DNA of 64,000 nt from Morella rubra (lineage: Eukaryota; Streptophyta; Magnoliopsida; Fagales; Myricaceae), in the NCBI GenBank assembly GCA_003952965.2, contig CM025856.1:30709110-30773109 (forward strand), in the 5' to 3' direction. Of the stretch, positions 1 to 12,303 are shown piece after piece. The translations under genes were made by a program, and so were the position numbers. How positions within the stretch are numbered: position 1 is the first letter of the stretch; every line of letters starts with the position of its first letter. Under the pieces are notes generated by a model, which ran no database searches, had not been told where the DNA came from, and saw nothing but the letters and a program-made list of their open reading frames with translations.

Positions 1-3000
1 GTTTGCATGATCCTTTTCAACTTGACTGAATTCCGGATCTGATAAGCACAACAGTGAAAGTGGTATATGAGACGAAAATGATCAGAAATACCTTTTCAAA
101 GATGCAAGAGAACACAATAATTCAAACATAACTCACCTCTTCAGATGCGGAATTGATGGTATTCAAACTAGTTCTAAGATCAGAAACCTGAAAGAAACGA
201 AAGACATGTGCTGAAGTAACAACAACACCAGAAAGCACTTGGTAAAACAATAAAATAGATGGTCATCTGACCTGAGAACAGAATTGTATCTTAAAAGAGA
301 AAACTCTCAGCTTAGACTCTACCCGTGGCACTTTCAGCAATTCTAAGAAGAACTGTCAGAAAACATAAGAGTCAGATACTCAGAACACAATCAAATTAGA
401 GATAGAAGTAGGATTATTTATCAAGCTCATGACAATTCAAACACTAATATGGAGATGCAAGTCCAACTTGAATTTCTCTTTTGCCCAACTTGAATGATAA
501 GCCTAGAAATAATGCAATTAACAGATCATAGATGACCATTGACATGTCTTCTTTCTTGGTCTTATATCAATCGCCAAAGGATGATTAATGTACAATTCAA
601 GACCAGTTTTTCCATTCAAGTGCAATGGTGGCATCAGCCATGCCATGCAAACAATACCTTACATATCAACGAGAAAGAAAAAGGCAATAAAGAGAGCAAT
701 CACCCCACCTGTTCACATTTTCCCAAGTTCTCCTTATCTCCACCATAACCCTGATCATTAAAGCATGATCATAACACAAAAGAAACAGAAGAAAACATCT
801 ATATGGTGTACACATAAAAAGACAAATATTCAGCAGGTACCACATGCAAACATAGAGGTGTAGCAGAAAAAACAAAGAAACAAATACCTTCAGCAACTCT
901 ATCTCTTCTTTTGTTGGACAGAACTTTATGAGGTTATCAACTTGGTCAACATCCAGTGCTGATGCATCCAAGGCCAGAACTGAACTCTAAGAAATGGGCA
1001 GGGAAGCAATAATGTGAAGGGCTGAATTAAAGACCCATCTTATGGATAAAATCTGTTACCTAAGACATGGTAAATCAATCCAAACAAGAAAATCTGACCA
1101 ACATATACACTAAGTTCTTAACAACAACAAAATGAGATTACATAGCAAGTTGGATAAAATTGCAGCACAAGAGATGTTTACAACAAAGAAACTATAAATT
1201 TGCTGTGGGAACCAAGCTAAATGTAAACAACAAGTGCAAGAACACAGGTTAAGGAAAAATACATCAAAAATAAATAATTGTCCCAATTGGTGACAAGAAT
1301 TTCCAGAATGCATACTTGCCAAACCAGAAAAGAAATAAAAACACTCATACACATGCACGCAACACATCCCTATGTTTCAGAGTAACTGCCAAGCAACTTG
1401 ATCTAAAAAGTTTTCTCATATGATCCACACAACTTCATAGAAATAATGAATATAAAAATGTAGAAACTCCATGGAATAAATAAAGAACAGTATTTATTCC
1501 ATTACATCATCATTAATTTCAGATGATTATGCGATCATGAGATTTTACCAGAAACAGGTAACATCATAATATATATTTTCGTTACTGTTGGCATTCAATT
1601 ACCAAATGTAGAAGAATTTCAATAAAATAGTTCCTATAACACCGAGCAACTTTGTGGCAACACTGGGATTTAAAACTTAAAATTTTTCAACTTTTAAGTA
1701 ATTGGGTTCCATTCTGAGGATGGGCTATAATTTCAAGCCTTAGAATTAAATTTGGATGACCAACGTATTTAACTTTGTGGCTACACTGGGATATAATACT
1801 TAAATTTGCCAGTTTTTAAGTAATTAGGTTCCATTCTGAGGATGGGCTATAATTTTCAAGTCTTAGAATTAAACTTGGATTGGCCAATGCATCATTCCTC
1901 ACAACTCCTTTATCCTTTGGCTGGTGGTAAGGCGAAGGTTATCCGTTCAGGATCGTCTTATGCAGATGGGGATGATACAGGTTAACCAATGCTTGCAAAG
2001 TAGAATGGAGGAGAGCCTTGATCCTCTATATTTTACTTGTCCATTTTCCACGCATTTTTGGCACATCCTGGGTAATAAATGCAATATTCCAAGATTCATC
2101 TTCTCTTGGAATGACACCATTAAAGGTGGTGCACTGTTGTAGAGGTAACTCCCTGACTAATACTCTGAGAAGGACCATCTTTGCAGCATTGGTATACCAA
2201 ATATGGAGGGAAAGAAACAGGAGTTTACATGGAGAGCTACATCGTAGACTGATCAAGGTTCTGGAGGACATAACCTTTGGCGTGAGAACAAAGATGAATG
2301 GCAGGCAGAGGTATCCTTCAACCCAAACCAATTGTGATATGGTAACTTATGAGGGACTTATGGACTCTTTTGTTAGATAAGGGGATTTAAATAGAGATGT
2401 TTTTGATTGTTATGTTTCTTGGCAATGCTAAAATTGTTTGTTATGTAGATCCAGGATATATAACCTTGTCGGCAGTTGATGACAGGTTACATTCTATGGG
2501 GATCTTGTGTAATGGGGGCCATGACCTCCGTAACTCTGCTGATATGAAATATACATCTTACTTACTCACCAAACAAATAACAAACTAATCCACAAATGCA
2601 GAGAAGTGATTGCAAACCCCAATTAAACCCACCACTGAACCAAACTCACCCTCCATAAAGATGATCCAGATCTCCAAAGTTCAGCATGCGATAGCGAAAA
2701 AAAGAGTTGTTAAGCAGCGGTAATTTTTTTTTTCTATCAAATTAGGATTCAATATCCCATGTATAATCATAATAGTCACGTCAAGAAAAATCTTTGCACA
2801 ACATATGTTAAGATGCCACGAAAAGAACCAATTAGTAAGATTGACAGAGTTGAAGGAGAGGGATTCTCTGTCAATTTGTATAAAATGAACAAAACCAGAA
2901 CGTAAGAAATTTGGCATTTCTAAACTGTGGCACATGTAGAACCAGAAAACTCAACGTCAACTCAACAACTAAACAAGCATTGATACACACAAAAATGCTG

Positions 3001-6000
3001 TAAGGAGTAACCTACCACCAATTCAGGCAAAGGGACTTTTACTTTTGTAAGCATGATTTCACAATTATATGCCCGCCTTAGCTCAATCTGCAAAAACCAG
3101 CAAATACCATATTGTATCGAAAAATTAGAAAAATGACCAAGATTCTATGTAGAAAAATACATAAATGGGCAGATGAAATAAAACAAAAGGTTCACGTAAA
3201 CAGGAGCAAAGGCAAAGGGGGGCCCCAGACCCCACAGAAATCATTTCTCCCCAACTAAACAAGGAAAACCATTTCTTCGAGCCTTTGTGTTTTTTTTTTT
3301 TTTTTTGGATACTGGCCCTGAATACTTATCTTATTACATTCTCCCCCACCCAAAATTTTTTTTTTTTAAAATCCAATTTCTCACTTCACCCCTGCTCCAC
3401 TGTGCATAAATACAGTCAATAAGAGGACTTCCCTATGTGCAGAAGATGAAAAGAAAAACTCTTGCAAGCCAGAATCCAACATATGACTCGAAAAGTGCCA
3501 CCCCATTTTCAGCAATTACGACCCTATTCAAAAATGGAGAATGGAAAGTCTAAAATTACCAGGTAGACAATCCTATCTGTCCAAATCCATCACCAAAACA
3601 GCACTGACCTAATATTTTCGAAACCCTATCCTTATTCTGTTTTCACTGATAGTGCAGCCCTTGCTGCATTATTTTCAACTTCATACTCTCTTGGCGTCAG
3701 AGATTAAGATTGTCTGACACAAGATGGATCGAGCAGGGATATCAACAATTGGCTCATCAATCATAGCTTGCTCATTGTGTCTGCCATAGTTGCAAGCACC
3801 CCCTTCGTCATCTACTTCTTTGTGATAATCTTAAGCACCCCCACATGACATGACTTGTATAACTGCTTTCTTTTCCATGTGACCCCTATCACTTTGACAC
3901 ATATTTCAATCTCTCCTCCAATATACTCCGTCCATCCCATATCAAGTAGTCCACATTTTCCTTTTCTGTCTGAAGATAATTGTCCCCAGTTAAACTCTAA
4001 GATTCCACATTTTTTAGTTTTACCACAATGGCATTTGCCATTTCAATTATCACACACAAAACGTCATTGTCCAAATTTAAAAAAGAGAAATAATGGAAAG
4101 AAGAGGCTTAAGGCAATCAATGTCACTTTTTCAACATATGTGCTTTGTCAAAAAGACCTAGAATACCAGGGGAGGACTATTCTGCAATTGGCACACACAA
4201 GAACAAATACACCAGTTATACCACCTATTTCGGCATTCAATAGGAGAAAAATTGGGAATGTGAGTGGTTCCTCTCTCTTGCACTCAAAAGCAAGAGTTAA
4301 ATACTAACCAGCTGAACCTTTTCAGACTTTCTTCCAGTAAGACGATTTGATTTGTTTCCATTATCTGCACTTGGCATGGCTGCAGAGAAAAGACTCTCAA
4401 GCTCTGACATGTCGAACTCAGGAGCCCTGGCATACACAAGAAAAAATAATAACGACAAAGCGTCCACAAGAATCATATGGTCTGAAAAACTCATTTCAAA
4501 CAGTGAACGAAAAAATGGTTGACAAAGAAGATGCCTACTTGGATGCTTCATCAGCTTTCTGTGCCTCAGCCCATAAACTTCCTTGCATGGCTCTTGTCAA
4601 CTTTAACCAATGATAGGGCTTAAGATTGCTCTTTCTAGAAGTAGCCTGATTTCTGGGACTAGCACGTGATAGGCCCAATCCCTTTCCACTGAATGGAGCA
4701 CCAGAAGGTGGTCCAGGAATTGGAGGTGCCTTGCCAGTACTAACTCCAGAGTTAGACTGTGGACTACCAGCTTTGGCTAACCCATTGGCAAAGGGAGCTG
4801 GAGGCGGTGGTATTGTCTTAACAGGAGCAGAACTCTGTGAGGAAGAATCCTTTCGGACAGAATTAAGAGGCGGCGGCGGCGGCGGCGTTCTCAAAGATGT
4901 CTTAGTGGGACCTGAGGCATGCCCAGAATGCGGAAGAGGTGGAGGTGGTGGAGGGGGAGATGTAACTGCTGAGTCCTTCACACGTAGTGCAGAATCAATG
5001 GCACAAGCATCTGACAAAGGGATTGCCGAGGGTGTATCAGAAGGGAGAGCTGAAAATGAGGTCTTGCAAGATAATGATGGAGTTCCTGAGAAGGAAGGTA
5101 GAGGAGGTGGAGGGGGAGCTGAAAATAAGTTTCTGGGGGTGGAAGACAAAGATATTCCAGAAGAAGGGGGTGGAGGTGGGCTTTGGAGTGGGGGTGGGGG
5201 TGGGGTTTGGAGAGTTAGAAATGAGCTATTGACAGATGAAGATGGAGAAACCCCTGGAAAAAGACGTGGAGGAGTGGAAGGTGATATTGAACCTGAACTC
5301 TTGATGGCATAGGCTGGAGATGCTCCAGAAGGAGGAGGAGGAGGAGGAGGTAATGATGACTGTATCTTTGTCTCAAGATGTTGGGTAGGTGAGCAATCTG
5401 TGGCGTTTGCAACTGGTACAGGTGTTGACTGAGATGGAGGAGCTGCAGAAGTTTTTCCGGTAATTATAAGAGTATCAGTTGAAGATTGCATTGACAAAGA
5501 GGGAAGTGGTAGCTTTGGAGCAGTAGGCATGTTATTTGGCTGAACAGGTGTAGTTTCATTTGATATAGAAGACGCTGAAGAAGCAGGAGAAGATAAAGAT
5601 ATTGTCATAGCATGTTTGACTTCTTCAGCATTAGACACAGCATGATCATGCAACAAAGCTGTAATGCCTAGGGCTGAGGGTGCACTATGGTATCTTGACA
5701 TAGATACAGGCGAACCTTGCAAAGAATTAGAATGTGAAGCTGGAGCTGATAGGGAAGCTGGAGGTCCTCTTTGGGATATGATCTTATGTTGGGCAGGACG
5801 TTGGAGAGCAACCTGTAACTCTTGAGGTTCAATCTTCTTCCTAACTGAATTAGAATCTATACCTGATTCCACAAAGGGCATAGATTGTTTCCTCTGAACC
5901 ATCAATGTCTGACTCCTGTTGTTTTTTTCCAAGGCCTTTGATTCTGATTTTAGATTTTCTGAAGTTGAATCCAGCAACAAGCTACCTTCTGCAGTAGGCA

Positions 6001-9000
6001 CAGAAATGGTCTCCATTCTTCCCTGAAGGGCATTTGACGCTGTGATTTGTTGTAGTACAGCCATCGATGTGGGACTCCTGACAATGTTTTCAGAGGCGTT
6101 GGGTTCTGATTGTAGTTTTTCAGGGGTCGAACCTGCCAACGTGCTACCTGTTTCTGCAGGGCAAACAGAAAATGTCTCCAGTCTTTCCTTAAGGAAGCCA
6201 GATGGTGAGATTTGTTGGAGCACATTCAGTGCTGCATCTGCCTTCGGATCTAGCCAATCTACATTGCTGAAAATCTCTTGAACTTTAGCAAATGCTTCCA
6301 CAGGAAGACCTTCTTTCTCTTCAATACCAGGCAAATCAAAAGGAATAAGAGAAGTAGCAGCATCCATCTCCGAGAAAAGAACCTTCACAAGCAATTGCAT
6401 CAAAAAATAAGAAATAGTGAAAGATTCCACACATCTGACATGATTTTCCCCTGAACAACAAATTTTTTTGTTCTACTGATCATAAGTAAACAACCAAGAG
6501 CGAGATCAATACCTCTGCTCTAAAGTCCCTGGGAAATTGATCCTTAGCATTCCATAAGATGTCAATTTCGTCACGGTTAAGAATCAAAATATTTGATCTT
6601 ATAAAGGCTGTATTGAACATAACTCGAAACATCATCTCTTCACGATCCAGATCATCATCCAAACTAATACATTCGAGAACAACATCACCTTGGATGTGGC
6701 AATGGATGTCAAATTTAACAAGTTCACTATCTGCCTGCTTTACAAGGTGATAACAGTAAAAATCGCTATAATTATAGATGACTAAATTGGAAGCAAGAGC
6801 AATTTAAGCTCCCTTTTACAGGGAATGCATCAACTCAGACAGAAATGAAGCTATGATAGCAAGATTTATGTTTCTGACTGGGGTAACAAATCACAGTGAT
6901 CCTAACCATAGCAAATGGGGATAAGATATGGACTTAGTCACTCGAATTATATTGGATCTTAACTTCAAGATCGCTGCTGCGAAATTTGATTAAATGGGCA
7001 AGTAGGTGAAAAACTTGAACATGTGAGGAAGAAGAAAGGCACTTGCTTTGGGAAGTTTTCTCAATTTTTACTGAGTTTTCATTCTCTAATCTCCCTTGTT
7101 TGGACAAGAACCGACCAATCTATAACTTCTAACAAAGATATATTGATAACGAAAACAACTAATATAAAAATAACAATTTTAATAATAATAAACATAACCA
7201 CAACCACAATGACAATAATCTTAACGTAACCAATTCACATGCTAAACCACCGGAGGCAAATTCTATTTGTTCACTGGTTGTTTCACCTTATTATTATATG
7301 ACTGCCTTATGATACTTGAATGCATTCTGTCACTAGGAGGTCTACTATACATTTGTGTCCGGTCCCATCTTTTAGAATAAGTTATTAAAACTAACAATAA
7401 CGATGAGAACTTAAAAAACATAAGTTATTGAAACTTGCAATAACATTGAGAACCATCTTGGATTGAAGAGGAAAAAAAACCGACAAAGTGAGAGGCCATA
7501 TGCATTACCCAAGCTATGTACCAGGATCCTGCTTTGCCAGGACCAACAATAAGAGATGGCACTTTACATCATATGCATTACCAGCATAAGGAAGGAAGGA
7601 ACGTAAAACTTTATTTTGTTAATCCAGACCTCTAAAGGAACAGAAAACACAAGTAACTATGAAACATAATCCAGAGTACCAGAAGTACAAAACATAGTGC
7701 TTGTAATACCTGCTTGTGATACCGAACAAGTTTGCTCTTCTTTGGAGTCGAGAACAGAACTTTGGTTGACCGATCTGCAGCCATAAAAGGATCCTGTCCA
7801 TATATCCTGAATATTGGACGGCAACCACCTTCTCCATCCATATCAGGAAGAAATCTAATAATGACGCAGTCCAATGTAAGTGCCCTATCCAATGGAGGCC
7901 ATTCTGAGGCGACATTTCTTCTCGAGACATACTGAAGGTACCTAAGTTGTGAAGGCATTGGATTCAGCGGCGACATCAACTGCAAAAGTTCCCGAGGTGC
8001 TTGCTTGTAAATCATGTCCAGAGTTTTTTGCTCTCCAGTGTACTGCTTCCTGTAAATCAATAGGGCAGCCAGCATGAAAGCCAAAACTGGCCATCCACCT
8101 CGTTCACAGTGCATCAGAAGCACATTTTGTTGCCCAAGTAAAAGCCAACTTTCACTTGATCTTAAAAAGTGGTGGATCATCTCCATTGTCAGCAACGGGC
8201 AACCTTCATATTGCCGCGGGTAGTCCATCACCGTCATATCATACTCGGACAATATGCTAGAAATCTGGCTTTGGTTCTCTCCTTCCCGGAAGTTGAAGAC
8301 CATGAATGTAGCATCAGGGGAGTGTTCACGGAGTTGACCCACTATTCCTCCTATGTAGACTTTATATTGATCTTCTTCCCAAACATCCGTGGTGAAACAG
8401 CAGTCAAAGACTGCACATGCAAACAGTGTGATCACAACCATAAAAATTAAATGTCCTTTCAATTCTTCTACAGTATGACAAGATCAATGTAATCTTGAGA
8501 TCCGGTCTAATACTCCTGTTTCCTCCAAAATATACCTAATAAGACTACAAGCAAAGGCTAGGCATATGCTAATACAGTAAAATGAACTGGTTTAATTCCA
8601 ACCTAATGCACCCTGGATTAATTTCACTTAAATGCATCTATTTTCTCGAAACTTATTCATATATTGAAGCACTGTAGACACGGACACACACTTGTGGGTG
8701 CACCATTCATAACGGCAGTGCATGTAAATACACATTCAGCCCTATACATGCATATATAGTATAGAACTGTATCTCTACACATGAATGCAAACATCCACAT
8801 GTACATACATATAGGGCTCTACATATGTTCTTGTACGTGGCCCATGTTTTGCAATACAATCCTTCGGCAAACATGACATTTCTGGAATCTGTCAGAGGTC
8901 TTAAAGCAACTAGCGAATATCCCAGCATGAAAAGACATGATGATAATTCACAAAACAGGAACACTTCTTTCTTAAGTTTTACTCAAAGACAATATTGGGT

Positions 9001-9735
9001 CGAGATTTCAAAGGAAAAGGTTGACATATATTGAAAGGACATCATTCATTGTCCAGATAAAGCATCTATGATGAACACCGAAAGAGTAGGCAAATCCTGT
9101 TATATGCTTACTTACGTCATCACCCACGAAGGATATCACTAAGCTGAAACTCTCCGCCTCCCCCGCCAAAAAAAAAAACCTCTGGAAATAGAAATATCGG
9201 CAGCAACGGTACAAAAATTGTAACACAAGCTATTCATTTGATAGCTAATTTCCGCTCCAACAGATTTTGCCTCGCTAGTTAATTGAAATAGAAGGTATCT
9301 CTATATCACCAACATTCTTAGTGCTTCGATGTATAATGAGGGCTTATCGACAAATTTCATTTCCACATGCATGCAAAATGCTAATTAAGAATTAAACAGC
9401 TCTTAATTAGACCGAGAACGAGGTGTAAAATCATAAACAACACGTAATCTGCGCATAGAAAAGAACAAACGGAATGTATACTGCGATGTCCTGAGGCATT
9501 GCTGCTGACACCAATGATGAAATCAGACTCTAATCAGATAATAAGAAATTATAAGAACCCGTTCATGTTCAATCCCACCATTTCCTTCTTTTTTTCGGGA
9601 CGCACTAATCTCCAAGCCGCAAATGACCAAAAATCATCACAATTGAACCCATAGAAACATACCATAAACCCTTTCAGAGATCTCCAAGAGCCCATCTGGA
9701 GGCTTCCGGTAAAAGAACTTCCGGAACAACGCCAT
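1..9735 (-). CDS. Type II formin (PTEN-like/C2/FH1/FH2), 3' part missing
   Basis: Actin-nucleating formin of the plant class II type. Eleven coding exons were read on the minus strand: 9663-9735, 7710-8410, 6513-6734, 4539-6382, 4309-4426, 3016-3087, 888-986, 709-750, 272-352, 137-187 and <1-38. All junctions are GT..AG with consistent phase, giving 1113 codons before the window edge. The N-terminus MALFRKFFYRKPPDGLLEIS and residues 25-190 form the PTEN-like domain; its P-loop reads HCERGGWP (Cys about 126), so the catalytic Arg is absent. Residues about 200-330 are the C2 domain (VKFDIHCHIQGDVVLECISL). The large fourth exon holds a Ser/Thr-rich linker and FH1 with poly-Pro tracts of 5-7. FH2 starts around LKPYHWLKL and stops at IRNSVKLKRIMQ. 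In the family, PTEN/C2 binds membrane or organelle surfaces and FH2 elongates actin. The paralogue (FH14, FH18 and others) cannot be assigned without the rest. Confidence 0.95.
1648..1887. repeat. 123-bp tandem duplication in formin intron
   Basis: Two imperfect copies lie head to tail with a period of 123 bp (1648-1770 and 1771 to about 1887). Both start with AACTTTGTGGC and share a central block containing GGTTCCATTCTGAGGATGGG. They sit immediately upstream of the LINE fragment inside the formin intron between the exons at 3016-3087 and 888-986. The copies differ at scattered bases, so the duplication is not brand new. No coding potential was seen. Confidence 0.8.
1890..2390 (+). mobile_element. 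LINE (non-LTR retrotransposon) fragment, zf-RVT region, frameshifted
   Basis: In the plus frame from about 1898 the translation reads SFILWLVVRRRLSVQDRLMQ and continues with ESLDPLYFTCPFSTHFWHIL. This is the zinc-binding region (zf-RVT) found after the reverse transcriptase in plant LINE ORF2 proteins. The following block TLRRTIFAALVYQIWRERNR is the usual LINE C-terminal region but lies in a different frame; the shift falls around 2125-2160. The first cysteine pair of the finger is also degraded (NQCLQS). Only the 3' end of ORF2 is present and no poly(A) tail or target duplication was found. The fragment is antisense to the formin gene, within one of its introns, and is a dead relic. Confidence 0.8.
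5897..6223 (-). repeat. Internal ~55-residue tandem repeat in formin linker
   Basis: Between C2 and FH1 the protein carries two consecutive related units. Unit 1 (6059-6223) starts VLQQISPSG and contains ERLETFSV, AGSTPEKLQSE and SPTSMA. Unit 2 (5897-6058) starts VLQQITASN and contains GRMETISV, LDSTSENLKSE and RSQTLMV. The in-frame duplication is 55 and 54 residues long and clearly diverged. The linker is low complexity and probably unstructured, so the functional effect is unknown. Confidence 0.8.
8088..8111 (-). other. Degenerate PTEN P-loop in formin
   Basis: The codons read HCERGGWP on the minus strand. Active PTEN-type and other Cys-dependent phosphatases need HCxxxxxR (C-x5-R). Here the Cys is kept but the Arg position is Pro. 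The domain should therefore bind lipid or protein rather than dephosphorylate, as is accepted for plant type II formins. Confidence 0.8.
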
Positions 9736-10440
9736 GGTCTTTCAAGATCAAAGTAATACCCAACCGGAACACCTCTAGAAACACTCTAATACAACCCACA
9801 TTGCAGCAGAGCTCAGCCTCATGTTCGGCTGAAGTGTCCAGACTACAAAAAACCTACAAAACAGAGATTGAGAATGTTCATGATGGTACCGATGAGGGAG
9901 TGTATATACGGGAACCAGAGGTATGGATAATGGATTTTGCTGGGTCTTGAAGAAACACTTTGTGGGTATTCTTGTCGTAGTTGTCTTCGCATTCACTCTA
10001 TCGTGTATCAGAAACTGAAAGACTTGGCTTTCAATCAAGACAGGTTGAGGAGTTGAGCGCTAGAAAGAAAAAGAGAGACAGAGAGAGTTAGATTGCAGAG
10101 ACAGAGAGGAGATATTAGGAATATCCCTACGTTGTATATTTGGAACAAGAACAGGAAGATATGGTAGCTGTCAAAGAGGAATTGTGGGATCCCCAAGGAT
10201 CTGAGGTTTGTCTTTGGCCTCTCGCTGTGTTGTGTGCCTGTGTTGCGTGCACCTTTTGTGCCACGAAGAAAAGATTGATGACAATGATGTGGCACGTGTG
10301 CGTGCCCCTCGAGGAGACAGAAGAGGGAGGTACTTTGCCCAGTTCACCCAGGGTCGTTTGGTCACATTGTTTTTCAACCGTCAACACCTTCCGATTATTA
10401 TTCTCATTTCTCCTCTTCCAGGTCCGAAGAAGAAAAACAA
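9736..10440. other. Formin 5' region (UTR and promoter, inferred)
   Basis: This stretch lies upstream of the formin start codon at 9735 (minus strand). It includes a GA-rich segment near 10060-10105, typical of a plant 5' UTR. Open frames at 10140-10513 have no recognisable domain and no gene-like structure. No TATA box could be placed with confidence. Confidence 0.4.
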
Positions 10441-10448
10441 ATTTACAC

Positions 10449-10632
10449 AGCGTTTGGTTATAAAATTTTGGGAATGTTCGGTTAGATTTTTAAATTTAAA
10501 ATTACGTAAGTGACATTAAAATTTATTAATATGTATGTAGAAATTATTTTATTGTATTAAAATTAATAAATAAATGATAAAAATAAAAGTAAAATTTAAA
10601 AATATGTTTGATAAAACATTACAAACGCATAG
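10449..10632. mobile_element. Possible MITE with GCGTTTG ends
   Basis: The left end GCGTTTGGTTATAAAA and the right end (reverse complement GCGTTTGTAATGTTTTA) form short terminal inverted repeats around a very AT-rich core. A further ATTTTTAAATTT block is shared between the arms. The arms are imperfect and no target duplication was seen, so this is a tentative call. Confidence 0.35.
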
Positions 10633-10640
10633 TTAAAGTT

Positions 10641-11446
10641 ATTTTCAAAACTTCAGTGTTACTCTTTTGGAATCGTTTTCAAGATTTTGCGTCTCGCAAT
10701 TGTCTAATTTGTGTGGTATAATAAAATATATAATTTTCAAAATTAATTGACGTGCACGAAAATTAATTCAACACTTAATTATTACAAAAATTAAAACTAT
10801 TAAAGTACTTATCAGTGGTCTTTTTCTTATTATGATAATATTAATGATTTATTCTTTTAATGAGACCTTAACAATCGGAATTGGCATTACCGTGACGATT
10901 AGATAAGTTTCACTTTATATTTTCTTACAAATATATTTATAATTTTTTTTATAAATATACTATAATTATGCCAGATAGTAAAACCGTTTTAGACCTCCAT
11001 ATATGATTTCATTTTTCAATTTATTTTATATTGGAAGCAAAAATAAAATTTTATAGAACATCGATCCTATGTAAATAAATATTTGATAGCAATATTAAAT
11101 TATTTCCTCTTAAACATGGGGAATAAACGTGGGCCAGCGCCGGCCATTACGGAGCTGAAATGGGCTTTGCGTAGGTCCACCGCCCACCTAAACGACTTTA
11201 TGGAGTTCTCGTTTTAGGAGTTGACGACTTGACGTGGTCGTTGAAGTACATAATTAAGCATTAATCAACGTCTCATCGCCTCAACTATATGATTCATGAT
11301 TTTTCCTTCGCTTTTGTTTTCGACTTTTCTTGATATGATAGCTGTCCCTGTAACAAAATGATTATAGAAATCGTGAAAGGCACTTCGCTAGCTGAGCAAA
11401 ATAAAGTAGAATAAATAAAGAACCCTTTTTAAAAACTGGAAAGATC
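10641..11446. other. AT-rich intergenic DNA, no gene seen
   Basis: This stretch lies between the weak MITE and the next terminal-inverted-repeat element. It is mostly AT-rich and lacks long frames or recognisable motifs. A GC-richer island near 11120-11240 (GGGCCAGCGCCGGCC) carries no readable ORF. Confidence 0.5.
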
Positions 11447-11674
11447 AGGGGCATGTTCGTTTTCATCATTTTTGTAGGATTTGAATCCTACTTTTATTTT
11501 TACAATCCAAACATCATAACATACACGTATTTTTATACAACACTTTATTACTTTTTCTACACACACCAATCCCTTTCAACAACTTCTACACGCATTTTTA
11601 TACAACTTTAACACCACCTAAATATTCACAAAACCATCAGAATTCTAAAAAAAAACATGAAAACGAACATACCC
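11447..11674. mobile_element. MITE-like terminal-inverted-repeat element
   Basis: A 228-bp non-coding element. The left end GGGGCATGTTCGTTTTCAT and the reverse complement of the right end GGGTATGTTCGTTTTCAT are near-identical terminal inverted repeats of about 18 bp. AGATC occurs directly on both sides (11442-11446 and 11675-11679), consistent with a target-site duplication. The size, AT-rich core and lack of ORFs fit a non-autonomous DNA transposon. The superfamily (hAT-like or other) is uncertain. Confidence 0.7.
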
Positions 11675-12303
11675 AGATCTATCTAGTGATACATTTATTA
11701 TTCTCTCAGATGAAGGCACGTATTGGATTTTGGGGCGCACTGAATTAAATAGAAGTCTTCACTGTTTTAATTGCGAGATTACAAGTCTATTTTATTGGCC
11801 GAACTTTCTATCCGTGGACATAAACCTAAATCTATGGATCAAAGTATTTAAAGTTGGTATCTTTATCATCTATTTTCCCTCCTTCTAACTTAAATTAATT
11901 TGTCTTCTATTTAATTTGAAAGACTTCTTTTTTATTTATCCACTTCATCAAATTTAAGTGATATTTGTAATTTATGAAAGTTAGTAAAAAAAAATAAAGA
12001 GATAGATAGTTTTAGTAAATTTTTTATATTTTTATAATAGAAATAGTTGATGTGATGAAAATAGAGATTATTTTATTATGTCAATTTTCTGGGATAACCA
12101 AATTTTTGGAATGCAAACATGGTTCATTTTGTAGAATCCCTTAGAAAAAATAGCACTATGATTAATTTTGCTGATGGATAATTTTGGTTTGAGATGACAC
12201 GCATCTATTTTGTGACAATTTTGATGATCTCACGCTTTAAATACAAAGATTTATTATTTTGGTTAAAAAAAAAATAGACGTCACATGGAATAGAGATGGT
12301 TAT

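Noticed and set aside
3855..4307. Plus-strand frame of 150 codons
   Set aside because: It lies in a formin intron, has no domain, and its composition looks like non-coding pyrimidine-rich DNA.
4731..5312. Plus-strand Gly/Glu-rich open frame of 193 codons
   Set aside because: It is the exact antisense of the proline-rich FH1 region of the formin; Gly runs mirror Pro codons on the other strand.
10140..10513. Overlapping frames upstream of the formin gene
   Set aside because: Several frames on both strands are open over the same GC-richer patch, with no recognisable motif or splice structure.
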